Positions 1-8,998 of a stretch of DNA of 52,395 nucleotides are shown one piece after another. Within the stretch, counting starts at the first letter, position 1. Every line of letters begins with the position of its first letter. Location of the stretch: NCBI RefSeq assembly GCF_003846185.1, contig NZ_ML123034.1, positions 6,768,312 through 6,820,706 of the forward strand, written 5' to 3'. The stretch is from Streptomyces sp. ADI96-02 (GTDB lineage: Bacteria; Actinomycetota; Actinomycetes; Streptomycetales; Streptomycetaceae). The position numbers and the translations under genes are program-made. Under the pieces are notes generated by a model, which was given only the letters and a program-made list of their open reading frames with translations, was not told the DNA's origin and ran no database searches.

Positions 1-495
1 CGCGAGCGCGCGGGCGATCGCGACCCGCTGCTGCTGCCCGCCGGAGAGCTGGGAGGGGTAGCTCCCCGCCTTGTCCGCCAGGCCCACCCGGTCGAGCAGC
101 CGCTCGGCCCGCTCCCGGGCCACGGCCTTCGTCTCGCGCTTGACCTGGACCGGAGCCTCCATGACGTTCGCGAGGGCCGTGATGTGCGGGAAGAGGTTGA
201 AGCGCTGGAAGACCATGCCGATGTCCCGGCGCTGCGCTGCGACCTCGCTCTCCTTCAACTCGTAGAGCTTGTCACCCTTCTGGCGGTATCCGACCAGATG
301 GCCGTCGACCCACAGCCGGCCTGCGTTGATCTTCTCCAGGTGGTTGATGCACCGCAGGAAGGTGGACTTGCCGGAGCCGGACGGACCGACCACGCAGAAC
401 ACCTCCCGGGGGGCGACCTCCAGGTCGATGCCCTTGAGGATGTGCGCGGAGCCGAAGGACTTGTGGACGCCTTCGGCCTTCACCATCGCGGTCAT
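1..495 (-). CDS. Polar amino-acid ABC transporter ATP-binding protein (partial, C-terminus off the window)
   Basis: This is the cytoplasmic ATPase of a PAAT-family amino-acid importer (GlnQ/ArtP type). About 165 N-terminal residues are visible. They contain a Walker A motif (GPSGSGKST), a Q-loop (MVFQRFNLFPH) and a signature motif (LSGGQQQR); Walker B and the H-loop lie beyond position 1. The start is set by an ATGA overlap with the stop codon of the permease gene upstream, which indicates translational coupling. With the permease and binding protein it forms a three-gene importer operon. The substrate cannot be fixed from sequence; polar or acidic amino acids are the usual ligands of this subfamily. 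Confidence 0.93.
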   Translation of the reverse strand, partial: MTAMVKAEGVHKSFGSAHILKGIDLEVAPREVFCVVGPSGSGKSTFLRCINHLEKINAGRLWVDGHLVGYRQKGDKLYELKESEVAAQRRDIGMVFQRFNLFPHITALANVMEAPVQVKRETKAVARERAERLLDRVGLADKAGSYPSQLSGGQQQRVAIARALA

Positions 496-1460
496 ACGGA
501 CGCACCTCCCCGGCCCGCGGAGACGAACCGCAGGTTCGACCTGATCCTCTGCCACGGGGTGGGCGGCAGTTGCCGCTGCGAACCGCGGGCGTAGTACCGC
601 TCGACGTAGTACTGGCCGACGCTGAACACACTGGTCAGGGTCAGGTACCAGAACGAGGCCACCAGGAGCATCTCCATGACCGCGAACGACGTGGCGCTGA
701 TGTTCGTCGCGGCCCGGAGCAGATCGGTGTACTGCACCACCGAGACCAGCGACGACGTCTTGAGCAGGTTGATGAACTCGTTGCCCGTCGGCGGCACGAT
801 CACGCGCATCGCCTGGGGCAGCACCACACGCCGCGTGGTCTTGCCGCTGGACATGCCGAGCGCGTGCGACGCCTCGGTCTGGCCCTCGTCGACCGACTGG
901 ATGCCGGCCCGGACGATCTCCGCCATGTAGGCGCCTTCGTTCAGGCCGAGGCCCAGCAGGGCCACCACGAAGGGGGTCATCACGTCGACCATCTGATCCT
1001 TGTAGAACCCGAGGTTCAGGATGGGGAAGATGAGTGCGAGGTTGAACCACAGCAGCAGCTGCACATACACCGGAGTGCCGCGGAAGAACCAGATGTACAG
1101 CCAGGACACCGCACCCGTGACCGGGTTGTTCGACAGTCGCATCACCGCGAAGACGATGCCCAGGACGAGACCCATCAGCATCGACAGCACGCTGATCAGC
1201 ACCGTGTGGCCCAGGCCGGAAAGGATTCGGGAGTCGAAGATGAAGCTTCCGACGGTGTCCCAGTCGATGTCACCCTGTGCGAACGAATAGACGAGCAGAA
1301 CCAGCAGAGCCACCACGACCACGCCGGAGACCCAGCGTCCCCAGTGCCGCACGGGAATGGCGTTGATCTGCTCGGGGTGTGCCGCGGGCGGCGGCTCCTT
1401 GCTCGCCGACGGCCTTTCCGGAGGCTCGTCGGCCGGCGGTCGGTCGGAATTGTCAGTCAC
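492..1460 (-). CDS. Polar amino-acid ABC transporter permease (HisM/ArtM-like)
   Basis: This is a 322-residue integral membrane permease. The first 50 residues are hydrophilic and Pro/Glu-rich and are followed by a membrane segment near residues 45-63. The core carries several more membrane segments and the EAA-type loop that docks the ATPase (residues around NEGAYMAEIVRAGIQSVDEGQTEA). The length is slightly above the usual 220-300 because of the N-terminal extension. It lies 42 bp downstream of the binding-protein gene and overlaps the ATPase gene by ATGA, so the three are one operon. The family assignment is firm and the substrate is unknown. Confidence 0.92.
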   Translation of the reverse strand: MTDNSDRPPADEPPERPSASKEPPPAAHPEQINAIPVRHWGRWVSGVVVVALLVLLVYSFAQGDIDWDTVGSFIFDSRILSGLGHTVLISVLSMLMGLVLGIVFAVMRLSNNPVTGAVSWLYIWFFRGTPVYVQLLLWFNLALIFPILNLGFYKDQMVDVMTPFVVALLGLGLNEGAYMAEIVRAGIQSVDEGQTEASHALGMSSGKTTRRVVLPQAMRVIVPPTGNEFINLLKTSSLVSVVQYTDLLRAATNISATSFAVMEMLLVASFWYLTLTSVFSVGQYYVERYYARGSQRQLPPTPWQRIRSNLRFVSAGRGGASV

Positions 1461-1502
1461 CGTGGCTGCCCTTCGGCGGAACGGGGCGAAGTACGTCAGG
1501 GA

Positions 1503-2453
1503 TCACTTGCCGGCGTTGATGGTCGCTTCGGTCACGGCGCTGCTCGTGACGTCCCACTTCTTCAGGATCTTGGCGTACGTGCCGTTCTTGATGATGGCGT
1601 TCAGCGCGTCCTTCAGCGCGTCGCGCAGTTGGGTGTTGTCCTTGCTGATCGCGATGCCGAACAGACCGGCGTCCACCTGGCCTCCCGCGATCTCGAAGTC
1701 GTTGCCGCCGCCCGCGGTCTTCGCGATGTGCGCGGCGACCGGGTAGTCGTTCAGGTCGGCCACCGCGCCGCCGGACGTCACCCGGGTCTGGGCCTCGGCG
1801 TCGGTGTCGAACGCCTCGATGGTCAGCGTGCGCTTGCCGTCCTTCTTGCACGTGGCGGCCTGGGCCTTGAACGTGTCCTCGTAGATCGTGCCGCGCTGGA
1901 CGGCGACGGTCCTGCCGCACAGGTCGTCGAGCGAGGCGATCTTGTTCGGGTTGCCCTTCTTGACCAGCAGCGAGACGCCGGAGGTGAAGTAGTCGACGAA
2001 GTCGACGCCCTCACCGGTCTTCTTGCCCTTGTCGTCCAGTCCTTCCTGGCGGGCCCTGGTGTCGCTCATGGCGGCCATCACGATGTCCTGGCGGCCGGTA
2101 TTGAGCGAGGAGATCAGACCGTCGAAGGTGCCGCTGGTGAATCGGAACATGACGCCCAGCTCCGCACCGAGCGCGGCGGCGATATCGGGGTCGATTCCGA
2201 CGATCTTGTCGCCCTGCTCGTACTCCATCGGCGTGTATGTGGCGTCCGTTCCGACTTTGATGACGCCGGAATCCTGGTATTTTTTCGGCAGTTTGTGGAA
2301 CAGGGGAGCGCTGCTGCCCCCGTTCTCCCTGGAACTCGATCCCGTCTGGTCACCACAACCGGCGAGGATCAGTGCGCCGGCGAGCGCGATCGCGCCGACC
2401 GCGGCAATTCGGGGCCTGGCTGCGGTCGTGTCAGGGGTGGTGTTCGGAGTCAT
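1503..2453 (-). CDS. Amino-acid ABC transporter substrate-binding lipoprotein
   Basis: This is a 316-residue extracytoplasmic solute-binding protein (SBP_bac_3 / periplasmic binding protein type II fold). The start at 2453 follows an AGGAG ribosome binding site 7 nt away and gives a clear lipoprotein signal with lipobox LILAGC near residue 33; an upstream in-frame ATG at 2654 would bury the signal peptide. Family-typical stretches include GTDATYTPMEY, VGIDPDIAAALG and GRTVAVQRGTI. It is the first gene of the importer operon. The ligand is probably a polar amino acid but cannot be decided from sequence. Confidence 0.93.
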   Translation of the reverse strand: MTPNTTPDTTAARPRIAAVGAIALAGALILAGCGDQTGSSSRENGGSSAPLFHKLPKKYQDSGVIKVGTDATYTPMEYEQGDKIVGIDPDIAAALGAELGVMFRFTSGTFDGLISSLNTGRQDIVMAAMSDTRARQEGLDDKGKKTGEGVDFVDYFTSGVSLLVKKGNPNKIASLDDLCGRTVAVQRGTIYEDTFKAQAATCKKDGKRTLTIEAFDTDAEAQTRVTSGGAVADLNDYPVAAHIAKTAGGGNDFEIAGGQVDAGLFGIAISKDNTQLRDALKDALNAIIKNGTYAKILKKWDVTSSAVTEATINAGK

Positions 2454-2951
2454 GGTGGTGCTCCTGCGACAAGTGGGGGAATGTCCAGTCGCTCGTGCCG
2501 TCACATTCGAGTGCGGCGACCTGGCGTGTTCCGACATCTTGCCATTCGGAACTGGCTTGTTCGCCGAACTGCGCGACGAGCATTTCGGTGTTTCCGCTTT
2601 TCTTCTTCGTACGCTTCTCCGTCCGCGCCTTCCGGCCCGCACACCGGTGCACATCTGCGTTCGGCCTTCCGCGCCCCGTTGTTGGATCGGCCGGCCCGAG
2701 GGGAACTGAGCAGTGATGATGAGCGGTTCCTGTTCGCCGCACTCACGGAACCGTACGGCAGCACACGCCTGTGACCTGGGCTTTCTTCGGGAAATGCGTC
2801 TGGTGGAAGCGGGCGTCGTTCCGTTCGGGGCAGCCGGGCGATGTCAGTGGCGGATGCCAGGGTTCCGGTTGTGGGACGAGCCGGACGACCGGCGCCAGGA
2901 CCCTGAACGGTTGCCGTACCAGCACAGCGAGAAGAAAGGACGGTCAGCGTC
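2454..2951. other. Gene-free divergent intergenic region (498 bp)
   Basis: This region separates the minus-strand importer operon from the plus-strand WGR gene. Open frames exist on both strands, but none shows streptomycete codon bias, a ribosome binding site or a recognisable domain. Base composition around 2560-2640 is visibly lower in GC than in flanking genes, as expected for regulatory DNA. It contains the inverted repeat listed at 2528-2552. Confidence 0.6.
2528..2552. promoter_or_regulatory. Inverted repeat upstream of the amino-acid importer operon (candidate operator)
   Basis: A perfect 7-bp inverted repeat, GTTCCGA and TCGGAAC separated by 11 bp, lies 75-100 bp before the binding-protein start. 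A shorter related repeat (GTTC-GCC-GAAC) follows. The spacing suits a dimeric regulator, but no regulator gene is adjacent and the role is inferred. Confidence 0.3.
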
Positions 2952-5900
2952 ATGCGGCGTTGGGAATTCCACCGGGAGGACTCGTCGAAGTTCTGGGAGG
3001 CCGGGCTGTCGGGTACGACGGTGACGGTCCGCTACGGACGCACCGGCACGCAGGGCCAGGAGCAGCACAAGGAATTCGCCGACGACGCGGCGGCGCGGGC
3101 TCACCTGGCCCGGACCATCACGCAGAAGGAACGCAAGGGCTACCAGGAGGTGACCGCCGGAGCCACCCCGGCCGTCACCGTACGTGCGGACACCGGGACG
3201 GCCGAGGAGCCGGAGACGCCTGTGCCGGACGCGCCTGTGCCGGACGCGCCTGTGCCGGACGCGCCCGCGCCGGAGACGCCCGCGCCGGAGACGCCCGCGC
3301 CGGAGACGCCCGCGCCGGAGACGCCCGCCCCGGACGCGCCTGTGCCCGCGAACCGCCGGGACGAGGACACCTTCCGGCTCCCCGCGACTTGGCGCGAGCG
3401 GATGTACCCCCGCAGGGGCGGTGCGCCCCGCCGGCCCGCGGCCCCCGACCCGGCGCTGCACGTGCGGACGCTGGAGTCGCTGCGCGACCGCGGGCACTGG
3501 ACTCCGGCGACCTTCAGCGAGCGGACCGACCCCGCGCTGGTCCGGGCCGCCCTGGCCCATCTGGAGGGCGCGGCCGATCCGTTCGGCGCGGCCGTCATCG
3601 GCACCATGGCGACCACGCTGGACATCGGCCGCGCGGCTCTCGTCGACGCGTGGGCCGCTGCGCACGGCCTGCCGTTCGCGGCGTGCGCGGCTGTCGCGAT
3701 GCTGGACGTCGAGGTCGTGTGGGAGCACGAGGAGGATCCCCGCCTGACACGCCTGCGCGACAAACTGTGGAATCGGTCCTTCGCCCTGTTCGGGAGAGCG
3801 GACTCCGCGGACGAGAGCGACGAGCTGGCCGAACTCGGGAACAGGGTGTCCGACATGGCCGGACCGATCCACCCGTCCGTCGCCGCCGTCACCGTCGCCG
3901 ATCCGCCGCTCCGCCACGGGCGGCGCGAAGCGCTCGACCGGGTCCGCGAACTGCTCGCGGCCTGCGACGACGAGACCTACCACGAGGCCGTGGCCCGGCT
4001 GGCCGAGCGCCGCGAGGGCTTCGCCCGGCAGGTCGTGGCGGCCTACCTCGCCCCCGCCGAGACCGCCTGGGTCGCCGACTGCTTCGCCGATCCCGCCCGC
4101 CTGGCGGGCCTCGGCGGGGATCTGCGCGCGTTGCTGCGGTGTCTGCCGGTGACGGCGGAGCAGATCTCCATCCTGACCGAACACGACCGGGAACCACCCT
4201 CCCCGGCGGAGTTCGCCACGGTGGCCGACGGGGCCGGCACGGCCGTGGAGGACCTGGTCACCCACGGACTGGAGGTGTGGGGGAGCTGGCGGCACGGGTA
4301 CCGCAATCCGACCGACCTGCGTCGTGCGCTGCTCCACGTCCCCACGGACCGGGCGTTCTCCTTTCTGCTGGACCGCGTCGGCGACAAGGCCGTGCGGCCC
4401 TACGTCGTCCAGGCCGCCGAACGCTATCCCGTACGCGCGCTGCGGCTGCTGGCACGCGCCGCCGCGGCGGACGGGCCGGACTCGGTGACCCGCTCCCTGC
4501 TCGTCTCCCACCTCGGCGCCCACCCGGAGCTGACCGAGGAACACCTCCACACGCTCGACGCGCCGGGCGCCGAGACCGTACGGACGATCCTCGAAGGCTC
4601 CGGTCGACTGCCGGACGCCACGAACCTCCCGGACCTGCTGACCAGCCCTCCCTGGACGAAGCCGCGGAGGACCGCCAAGGCTCGGACGGTACCGGGCCTG
4701 ACCCCGCCCGCCGAACCGCGGGAGGCATGGCTGCCCGGCGAGCGCGAGGAGTGGGCGGCCACCCCGAGCGACTACGTGCCCTGGCCCTGGCCCCAGTCCA
4801 TGCGGTACGACGAGGGACTGCTGCGGGAGGGAAGGCTGTCCGACCAGGTGCGCGTGGCCGGCTGGTACATGGAGCTCCCCACGGCCCGGATAGCGCCACT
4901 GCTCGACGACTGGGCGCCCCGCTACTTCAGCGACGGGCGCGAGGTCCTCAGGCCGTTCACCGCCCTGTTCGGGCTCACCGCCCACACGTTTCTCGTCCGG
5001 CTCGCGGCCCGTCAGCCGCACATCGCCGGACGACTGCTCATGCCGTTCGTGAGCGCCGACATCGCCCGTATCGCGGCGGACTGGCTGGTGCGGCTCGCGG
5101 CGTCGGCGCCCGTCGCGCGCGCCTGGCTGGACCGGCACGGACCGCGCGCCGCCGAACTCCTCGTACCGGACGCGGTCGGTCCGACGGGAGGGGCCCGGCG
5201 GGCCGCGGAGGCCGCGCTCCTGCGCATAGCCTCCCGGCACGGCGACACCGCGGTACGCGAAGCGGCCGAGGCGTACGGGACTGAGGCAGCGGCCGTCATC
5301 GGCCAACTGATCGACACGGCCGACCCGTTGCTCACCGGCCTGCCCCGGACCATGCCCAAGGCGCCCGACTGGTCCGACCCAGGGCTCCTGCCGCAGATCG
5401 CGGTACGCACCGGAGGCGCGCTGCCCGCCGAGGCGACCCGGCACGTCATCACCATGCTCGCCCTGTGCAAGCCGGGCGCACCGTACCCGGGGCTGGACAC
5501 CGTCGAGGAGTTCTGCGAACCCGATTCGCTCGCCGAGTTCGCGTGGTGCCTGTTCCAACGCTGGCGTCAGGCCCACATGCCGGCCAAGGAGAGCTGGGCC
5601 CTCACCGCACTGGGGCGGGTCGGCGACGACCAGACCGTACGCCGGCTGACCCCGGTCATCCGCGCCTGGCCGGGCGAGTCGGCGCACCGGCGTGCGGTGG
5701 ACGGCCTGGACGTTCTGGCCGAGATCGGCACGGACGTGGCCCTGACGCATCTGCACGGCATCGCGCAACGGGTGAAGTTCACCGGCCTCAAGGAGCGCGC
5801 CGTAGAGAAGATCGCTGAGGTGGCCGCGACCCGGGGCCTGACCCCCGATCAGCTGTCCGACCGGCTCGTGCCCGACCTCGGGCTCCGCTCCGACGGGACC

Positions 5901-6779
5901 GCGGTCATCGACTACGGACCGCGCCGATTCACCGTCGGCTTCGACGAACTCCTGCGCCCCTACGTCCTGGACGGCGGCGGCAAACGCCGCAAGGACCTGC
6001 CCAAGCCCGGCACCGCCGACGACACCGACCTCGCGACCGCCGAGCGGAAGCGGTTCAGCGCCCTGAAGAAGGACGTACGGACCGTCGCTCGCGACCGGAT
6101 CCGGCGGCTGGAAACGGCGATGGTGCGGGGCGGCGACTGGACGGCGACGGAGTTCCGCGAACTGTTCGCACACCATCCCCTGATGCGGCACCTGTCCCGC
6201 CGACTGGTGTGGCGGAGCAGCCACCCGTCCGGCGACCGGACCTTTCGCGTCACCGAGGACGGCTCCCTCACCGGCCAGGGCGAAGAGGCGTACGCGCTGC
6301 CGGACGACGCGACCGTCACCCTCCCGCACCCGCTGCACCTCGCGGACGCCGTCGACGCGTGGCGGGAGGTCTTCGCCGCGCACGGGATCCTCCAGCCCTT
6401 CCCCCAGCTCGCTCGCCCCGTCCTCGCCTTCACCCCCGAAGAGGCGAAGGGGCGGCGGCTTCCGCGCTTCGAGAAGGAGTCGGTCGCCGTCGGCGCGCTC
6501 CTGGGCCTGACCGAGCGGGGCTGGCAGCGCATGGAAGTCCTGGACGCCGGCAGCTTCGGAGGTGTCTTCAAGGTGCTCGGTCCCGGCCGGACGGTGAACG
6601 TGATGCCCCGCGACGGCTTCAACGTCAACGACATCGACTACGCGGGCACGGTCGAGCTGTCCGACGTCTCGATCGACGGCAACGCACGGCAGGGAGACGC
6701 GTGCTTCGGCGAGATCGACGCCCTCACCGCCTCCGAACTGCTCCTCGACCTGACCTCCCTCCTGGAAGAGCCGCGGTGA
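2952..6779 (+). CDS. WGR-domain and DUF4132-domain protein
   Basis: This is a 1275-residue cytoplasmic protein of unknown function. Residues 1-68 form a WGR domain (WEF..., VRYGRTGTQGQ), a module found in PARPs and in many bacterial proteins. Residues 87-131 are a Pro-rich linker of nine pentapeptides (PDAPV/PETPA). A long, probably HEAT-like helical region follows. The C-terminal third resembles DUF4132 (MolR-like), including AWREVFAAHGILQPFPQLARP near residue 1145. The start has a GGA-type ribosome binding site. It stands alone, flanked by a terminator at 6808-6838. WGR-DUF4132 proteins are known as a family, but no biochemical role is established. Confidence 0.88.
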   Translation: MRRWEFHREDSSKFWEAGLSGTTVTVRYGRTGTQGQEQHKEFADDAAARAHLARTITQKERKGYQEVTAGATPAVTVRADTGTAEEPETPVPDAPVPDAPVPDAPAPETPAPETPAPETPAPETPAPDAPVPANRRDEDTFRLPATWRERMYPRRGGAPRRPAAPDPALHVRTLESLRDRGHWTPATFSERTDPALVRAALAHLEGAADPFGAAVIGTMATTLDIGRAALVDAWAAAHGLPFAACAAVAMLDVEVVWEHEEDPRLTRLRDKLWNRSFALFGRADSADESDELAELGNRVSDMAGPIHPSVAAVTVADPPLRHGRREALDRVRELLAACDDETYHEAVARLAERREGFARQVVAAYLAPAETAWVADCFADPARLAGLGGDLRALLRCLPVTAEQISILTEHDREPPSPAEFATVADGAGTAVEDLVTHGLEVWGSWRHGYRNPTDLRRALLHVPTDRAFSFLLDRVGDKAVRPYVVQAAERYPVRALRLLARAAAADGPDSVTRSLLVSHLGAHPELTEEHLHTLDAPGAETVRTILEGSGRLPDATNLPDLLTSPPWTKPRRTAKARTVPGLTPPAEPREAWLPGEREEWAATPSDYVPWPWPQSMRYDEGLLREGRLSDQVRVAGWYMELPTARIAPLLDDWAPRYFSDGREVLRPFTALFGLTAHTFLVRLAARQPHIAGRLLMPFVSADIARIAADWLVRLAASAPVARAWLDRHGPRAAELLVPDAVGPTGGARRAAEAALLRIASRHGDTAVREAAEAYGTEAAAVIGQLIDTADPLLTGLPRTMPKAPDWSDPGLLPQIAVRTGGALPAEATRHVITMLALCKPGAPYPGLDTVEEFCEPDSLAEFAWCLFQRWRQAHMPAKESWALTALGRVGDDQTVRRLTPVIRAWPGESAHRRAVDGLDVLAEIGTDVALTHLHGIAQRVKFTGLKERAVEKIAEVAATRGLTPDQLSDRLVPDLGLRSDGTAVIDYGPRRFTVGFDELLRPYVLDGGGKRRKDLPKPGTADDTDLATAERKRFSALKKDVRTVARDRIRRLETAMVRGGDWTATEFRELFAHHPLMRHLSRRLVWRSSHPSGDRTFRVTEDGSLTGQGEEAYALPDDATVTLPHPLHLADAVDAWREVFAAHGILQPFPQLARPVLAFTPEEAKGRRLPRFEKESVAVGALLGLTERGWQRMEVLDAGSFGGVFKVLGPGRTVNVMPRDGFNVNDIDYAGTVELSDVSIDGNARQGDACFGEIDALTASELLLDLTSLLEEPR
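3210..3344 (+). repeat. Nine 15-bp in-frame tandem repeats encoding a Pro-rich linker
   Basis: Nine consecutive 15-bp units encode PETPV, PDAPV (2), PDAPA, PETPA (4) and PDAPV. The units fall into two alternating types, showing block duplication by slippage or unequal exchange. They separate the WGR domain from the helical body, so copy number would change linker length without shifting the frame. Confidence 0.92.
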
Positions 6780-6807
6780 CAGCAGTGCCCGGCCCGGCGC
6801 GTCGGCT

Positions 6808-6838
6808 CGTGACCGGCCGGAGCGCCCGGCCGGTCACG
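6808..6838 (+). terminator. Terminator hairpin after the WGR gene
   Basis: A perfect 13-bp stem (CGTGACCGGCCGG with its complement) has a 5-nt loop (AGCGC) and lies 29 bp after the WGR-DUF4132 stop codon. There is no T-tract, which is common for Streptomyces terminators. Confidence 0.7.
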
Positions 6839-6937
6839 CTGCGCGATCGCAGGAATGGCGCGCCGAGCGGAACGAGCGGAGCCTTGGGGGGTGGGACGCC
6901 CGCGATCGACGCGGCCCGCACGTGCTGGAGGTGACCC

Positions 6938-7627
6938 GTGTCCGCAGCCCTGCCGGCGCTGACCGCCCCGACCGGTCGGCGCGTACGCGTCCTGCCCGGC
7001 GTCTACGCTCCGCAGCACGACACGCATCTGCTGCTGCGGGCGCTGGCCCGGGAGGCCATCCGTCCCGGCGCCGACGTGATCGACCTCGGCACCGGAAGCG
7101 GACTCCTCGCGGTGGCCGCCGCCCGCCGTGGCGCGAACGTGACCGCCGTCGACGTCGCCCGCCGGGCCGTGCTGACCGCCCGGCTGAACGCGCTGATAGC
7201 CCGGCGGCGGGTCGCCGTCCACCGCGGCGATCTGGCGGCCCCCGTCCCGGGCCGCACCTACGACCTGGTCATCAGCAACCCGCCGTACGTGCCCTCCCCG
7301 CACGGCCCGCCCCCGCGCCGCGGCAGCGCCCGCGCCTGGGACGCCGGTCCCGACGGGCGGGCGGTCGTGGACCGCATCTGCGAGGCCGCCCCCTCCCTGC
7401 TGCGAGCCGGCGGCGTTCTGCTCATGGTCCACTCCGGGCTGTGCGGCACGGAGAAGACCCTGCGGCGGCTGGCGGAGCACGGACTGTCCGCCACCGTCAG
7501 CGACGTGGCCCACGTACCGTTCGGGCCGGTCGTCCTGTCCCGGATGTCCTGGCTGCACGGCCGGGACCTGCTGGACCGGCGGGCCGACCGGGAGGAGTTG
7601 GTGGTCGTCCGTGCCGAACAGCGCTGA
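6938..7627 (+). CDS. HemK/PrmC-like class I SAM-dependent methyltransferase
   Basis: This 229-residue Rossmann-fold methyltransferase has the SAM-binding motif DLGTGSGLLAVAAARRG, an acidic residue at the end of strand 2 (TAVDVARRA), and the NPPY motif (LVISNPPYVPSP) diagnostic of N-methylation of amide or amino groups, as in PrmC/HemK. It lacks the N-terminal helical domain of true PrmC, so it is closer to the HemK2/Mtq2 shape. The GTG start follows a GGAGG site. It is the first gene of a coupled trio: the CDGSH gene starts inside its last 17 bp. The substrate is unknown. Confidence 0.85.
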   Translation: MSAALPALTAPTGRRVRVLPGVYAPQHDTHLLLRALAREAIRPGADVIDLGTGSGLLAVAAARRGANVTAVDVARRAVLTARLNALIARRRVAVHRGDLAAPVPGRTYDLVISNPPYVPSPHGPPPRRGSARAWDAGPDGRAVVDRICEAAPSLLRAGGVLLMVHSGLCGTEKTLRRLAEHGLSATVSDVAHVPFGPVVLSRMSWLHGRDLLDRRADREELVVVRAEQR

Positions 7628-7850
7628 CCGCCCGTGCCGGATCACCGTCGGCCGCGACGGCCCCCTGCTGGTGGAAGGGCCCGTCGAGGTGGTCGGCGAC
7701 GACGGAGTCCGCTACACGTCCGACCGCTTCACCGTCGCCATCTGCACCTGCCGCCGGACCCGCACCCACCCCTGGTGCGACACCAGCCACCGCCGACGCG
7801 TCAGGCCCGGCAACGGCGGCGCCCCGGGCGACAGCGGCGGAGCGGCCTGA
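7611..7850 (+). CDS. CDGSH-type (mitoNEET-like) iron-sulfur protein
   Basis: This 79-residue protein carries one [2Fe-2S]-binding motif of the form CxCx2Tx3PxCDxSH (CTCRRTRTHPWCDTSH). The three Cys and one His cluster ligands are present, but the usual Gly of CDGSH is Thr. The GTG start overlaps the methyltransferase end and follows a GGAGGAG site. Its stop codon shares one base with the ATG of the next gene (TGATG). CDGSH proteins carry redox-active clusters, so it could be the electron donor of the di-iron oxidase downstream; that link is inferred from coupling. Confidence 0.85.
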   Translation: MPNSADRPCRITVGRDGPLLVEGPVEVVGDDGVRYTSDRFTVAICTCRRTRTHPWCDTSHRRRVRPGNGGAPGDSGGAA

Positions 7851-8890
7851 TGCCCGCCCGCCCCGAGCCCCGGCGGCACCGCCCCGCCCTCCCGGATCCG
7901 CGCGGCCCCCTGTCCGCCGCCGTCACCGCAGCCCTGCGCGGCCCCGGGCCGCACGGTGTCGGACCCGCCCTGGTCGCCCGCGCGGACCCTGGCGGCGACG
8001 ACCTCCAACTCGCCCTCTACGTCCTGTACGAACTGCACTACCAGGGCTTCGCGGGCGTGGACGCCGAACGCGAGTGGGACCCCGGCCTGCTGGAGCTGCG
8101 CCGCGCCCTGGAGCACCGCTTCCTGCGGGCGCTGCGCGCCGGCGTCCGCACCGACGGTACGGTGGACGGCGCGCTGGCGCCCCTCCTCGTCGAGCCGGTC
8201 GGCGACGACGGCCGCAGCGTCAGCCGCTTCCTGGACGCCGAGGGCGAGCTGTGGCACGTACGCGAGTACGCCGCCCTGCGCTCGCTGTACCACCTCAAGG
8301 AGGCCGACCCGCACGCCTGGGTGCTTCCGCGCCTGTACGGGCGGGCCAAGGCGGCGATGGCGGCGGTGGAGTTCGACGAGTTCGGCGCGGGACGGGAGGC
8401 GGACGTCCACGCCCGGCTGTTCGCCGACCTGATGGCGGACCTGTCGCTGGAGACGGCGTACGGGCACTACCTGGACGCCGCGCCCGGCGAACTCCTCGCG
8501 ACCGTCAACCTCATGTCGCTGTTCGGGCTCCACCGCTCCCTGCGGGGCGCGCTCGTCGGCCACTTCGCCGCCGTCGAGATCACCTCGTCGCCCGGTTCGC
8601 GCCGGCTCGCCTCGGCGCTCCGGCGGCTGGGCGCGGGAGCCGCGGCCCAGCGCTTCTACGACGAACACGTCGAGGCCGACGCCGTGCACGAGCAGGTGGT
8701 GCGGCGGGACGTCGTCGGCGGGCTCCTCGCCGACGAACCCGCGCTGGAGGGAGACATCGCCTTCGGGATCGAGGCCACCGGGCTGCTGGAGGACCGGCTC
8801 GCCGCCCGTCTCCTCGCCTCCTGGCGAAACAGCGCGACAGCCCTGCTCCGGCCGCTCTCCCCGGCGCTCACGCCCGCCGAACGTCACTGA
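7850..8890 (+). CDS. Iron-containing redox enzyme (haem-oxygenase-like di-iron oxidase family)
   Basis: This is a 346-residue, mostly helical protein of the iron-containing redox enzyme family (haem-oxygenase fold, HDO superfamily). Family features are the ELHYQGF helix, VEFDEFGAGREADVH in the middle, and an HxxxDxxH motif (HVEADAVH, residues 273-280) expected to bind iron. The start at 7850 is chosen from the TGATG overlap with the CDGSH gene; the frame stays open upstream, but that part is a shadow of the CDGSH frame. HDO enzymes oxidise varied substrates such as fatty acids, amino acids and guanidines with O2. Neither substrate nor product can be deduced here. Confidence 0.85.
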   Translation: MPARPEPRRHRPALPDPRGPLSAAVTAALRGPGPHGVGPALVARADPGGDDLQLALYVLYELHYQGFAGVDAEREWDPGLLELRRALEHRFLRALRAGVRTDGTVDGALAPLLVEPVGDDGRSVSRFLDAEGELWHVREYAALRSLYHLKEADPHAWVLPRLYGRAKAAMAAVEFDEFGAGREADVHARLFADLMADLSLETAYGHYLDAAPGELLATVNLMSLFGLHRSLRGALVGHFAAVEITSSPGSRRLASALRRLGAGAAAQRFYDEHVEADAVHEQVVRRDVVGGLLADEPALEGDIAFGIEATGLLEDRLAARLLASWRNSATALLRPLSPALTPAERH

Positions 8891-8998
8891 ACGCAGCAGC
8901 ACGAGATGCGGTCCGGGCCGACTCCGGTGACGCTGGGGCTCCGGCCGCACCGCGCAGCGTCCGTTGCCGACGGAGGACCCACTACGGAGGACACCGCC

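Noticed and set aside
3210..3344. CRISPR array
   Set aside because: The repeats are contiguous 15-bp in-frame units without spacers and encode a Pro-rich linker.
2844..6383. 1179-codon open frame on the minus strand
   Set aside because: It is the antisense shadow of the WGR-DUF4132 gene in very GC-rich DNA; no domain, ribosome site or codon bias.
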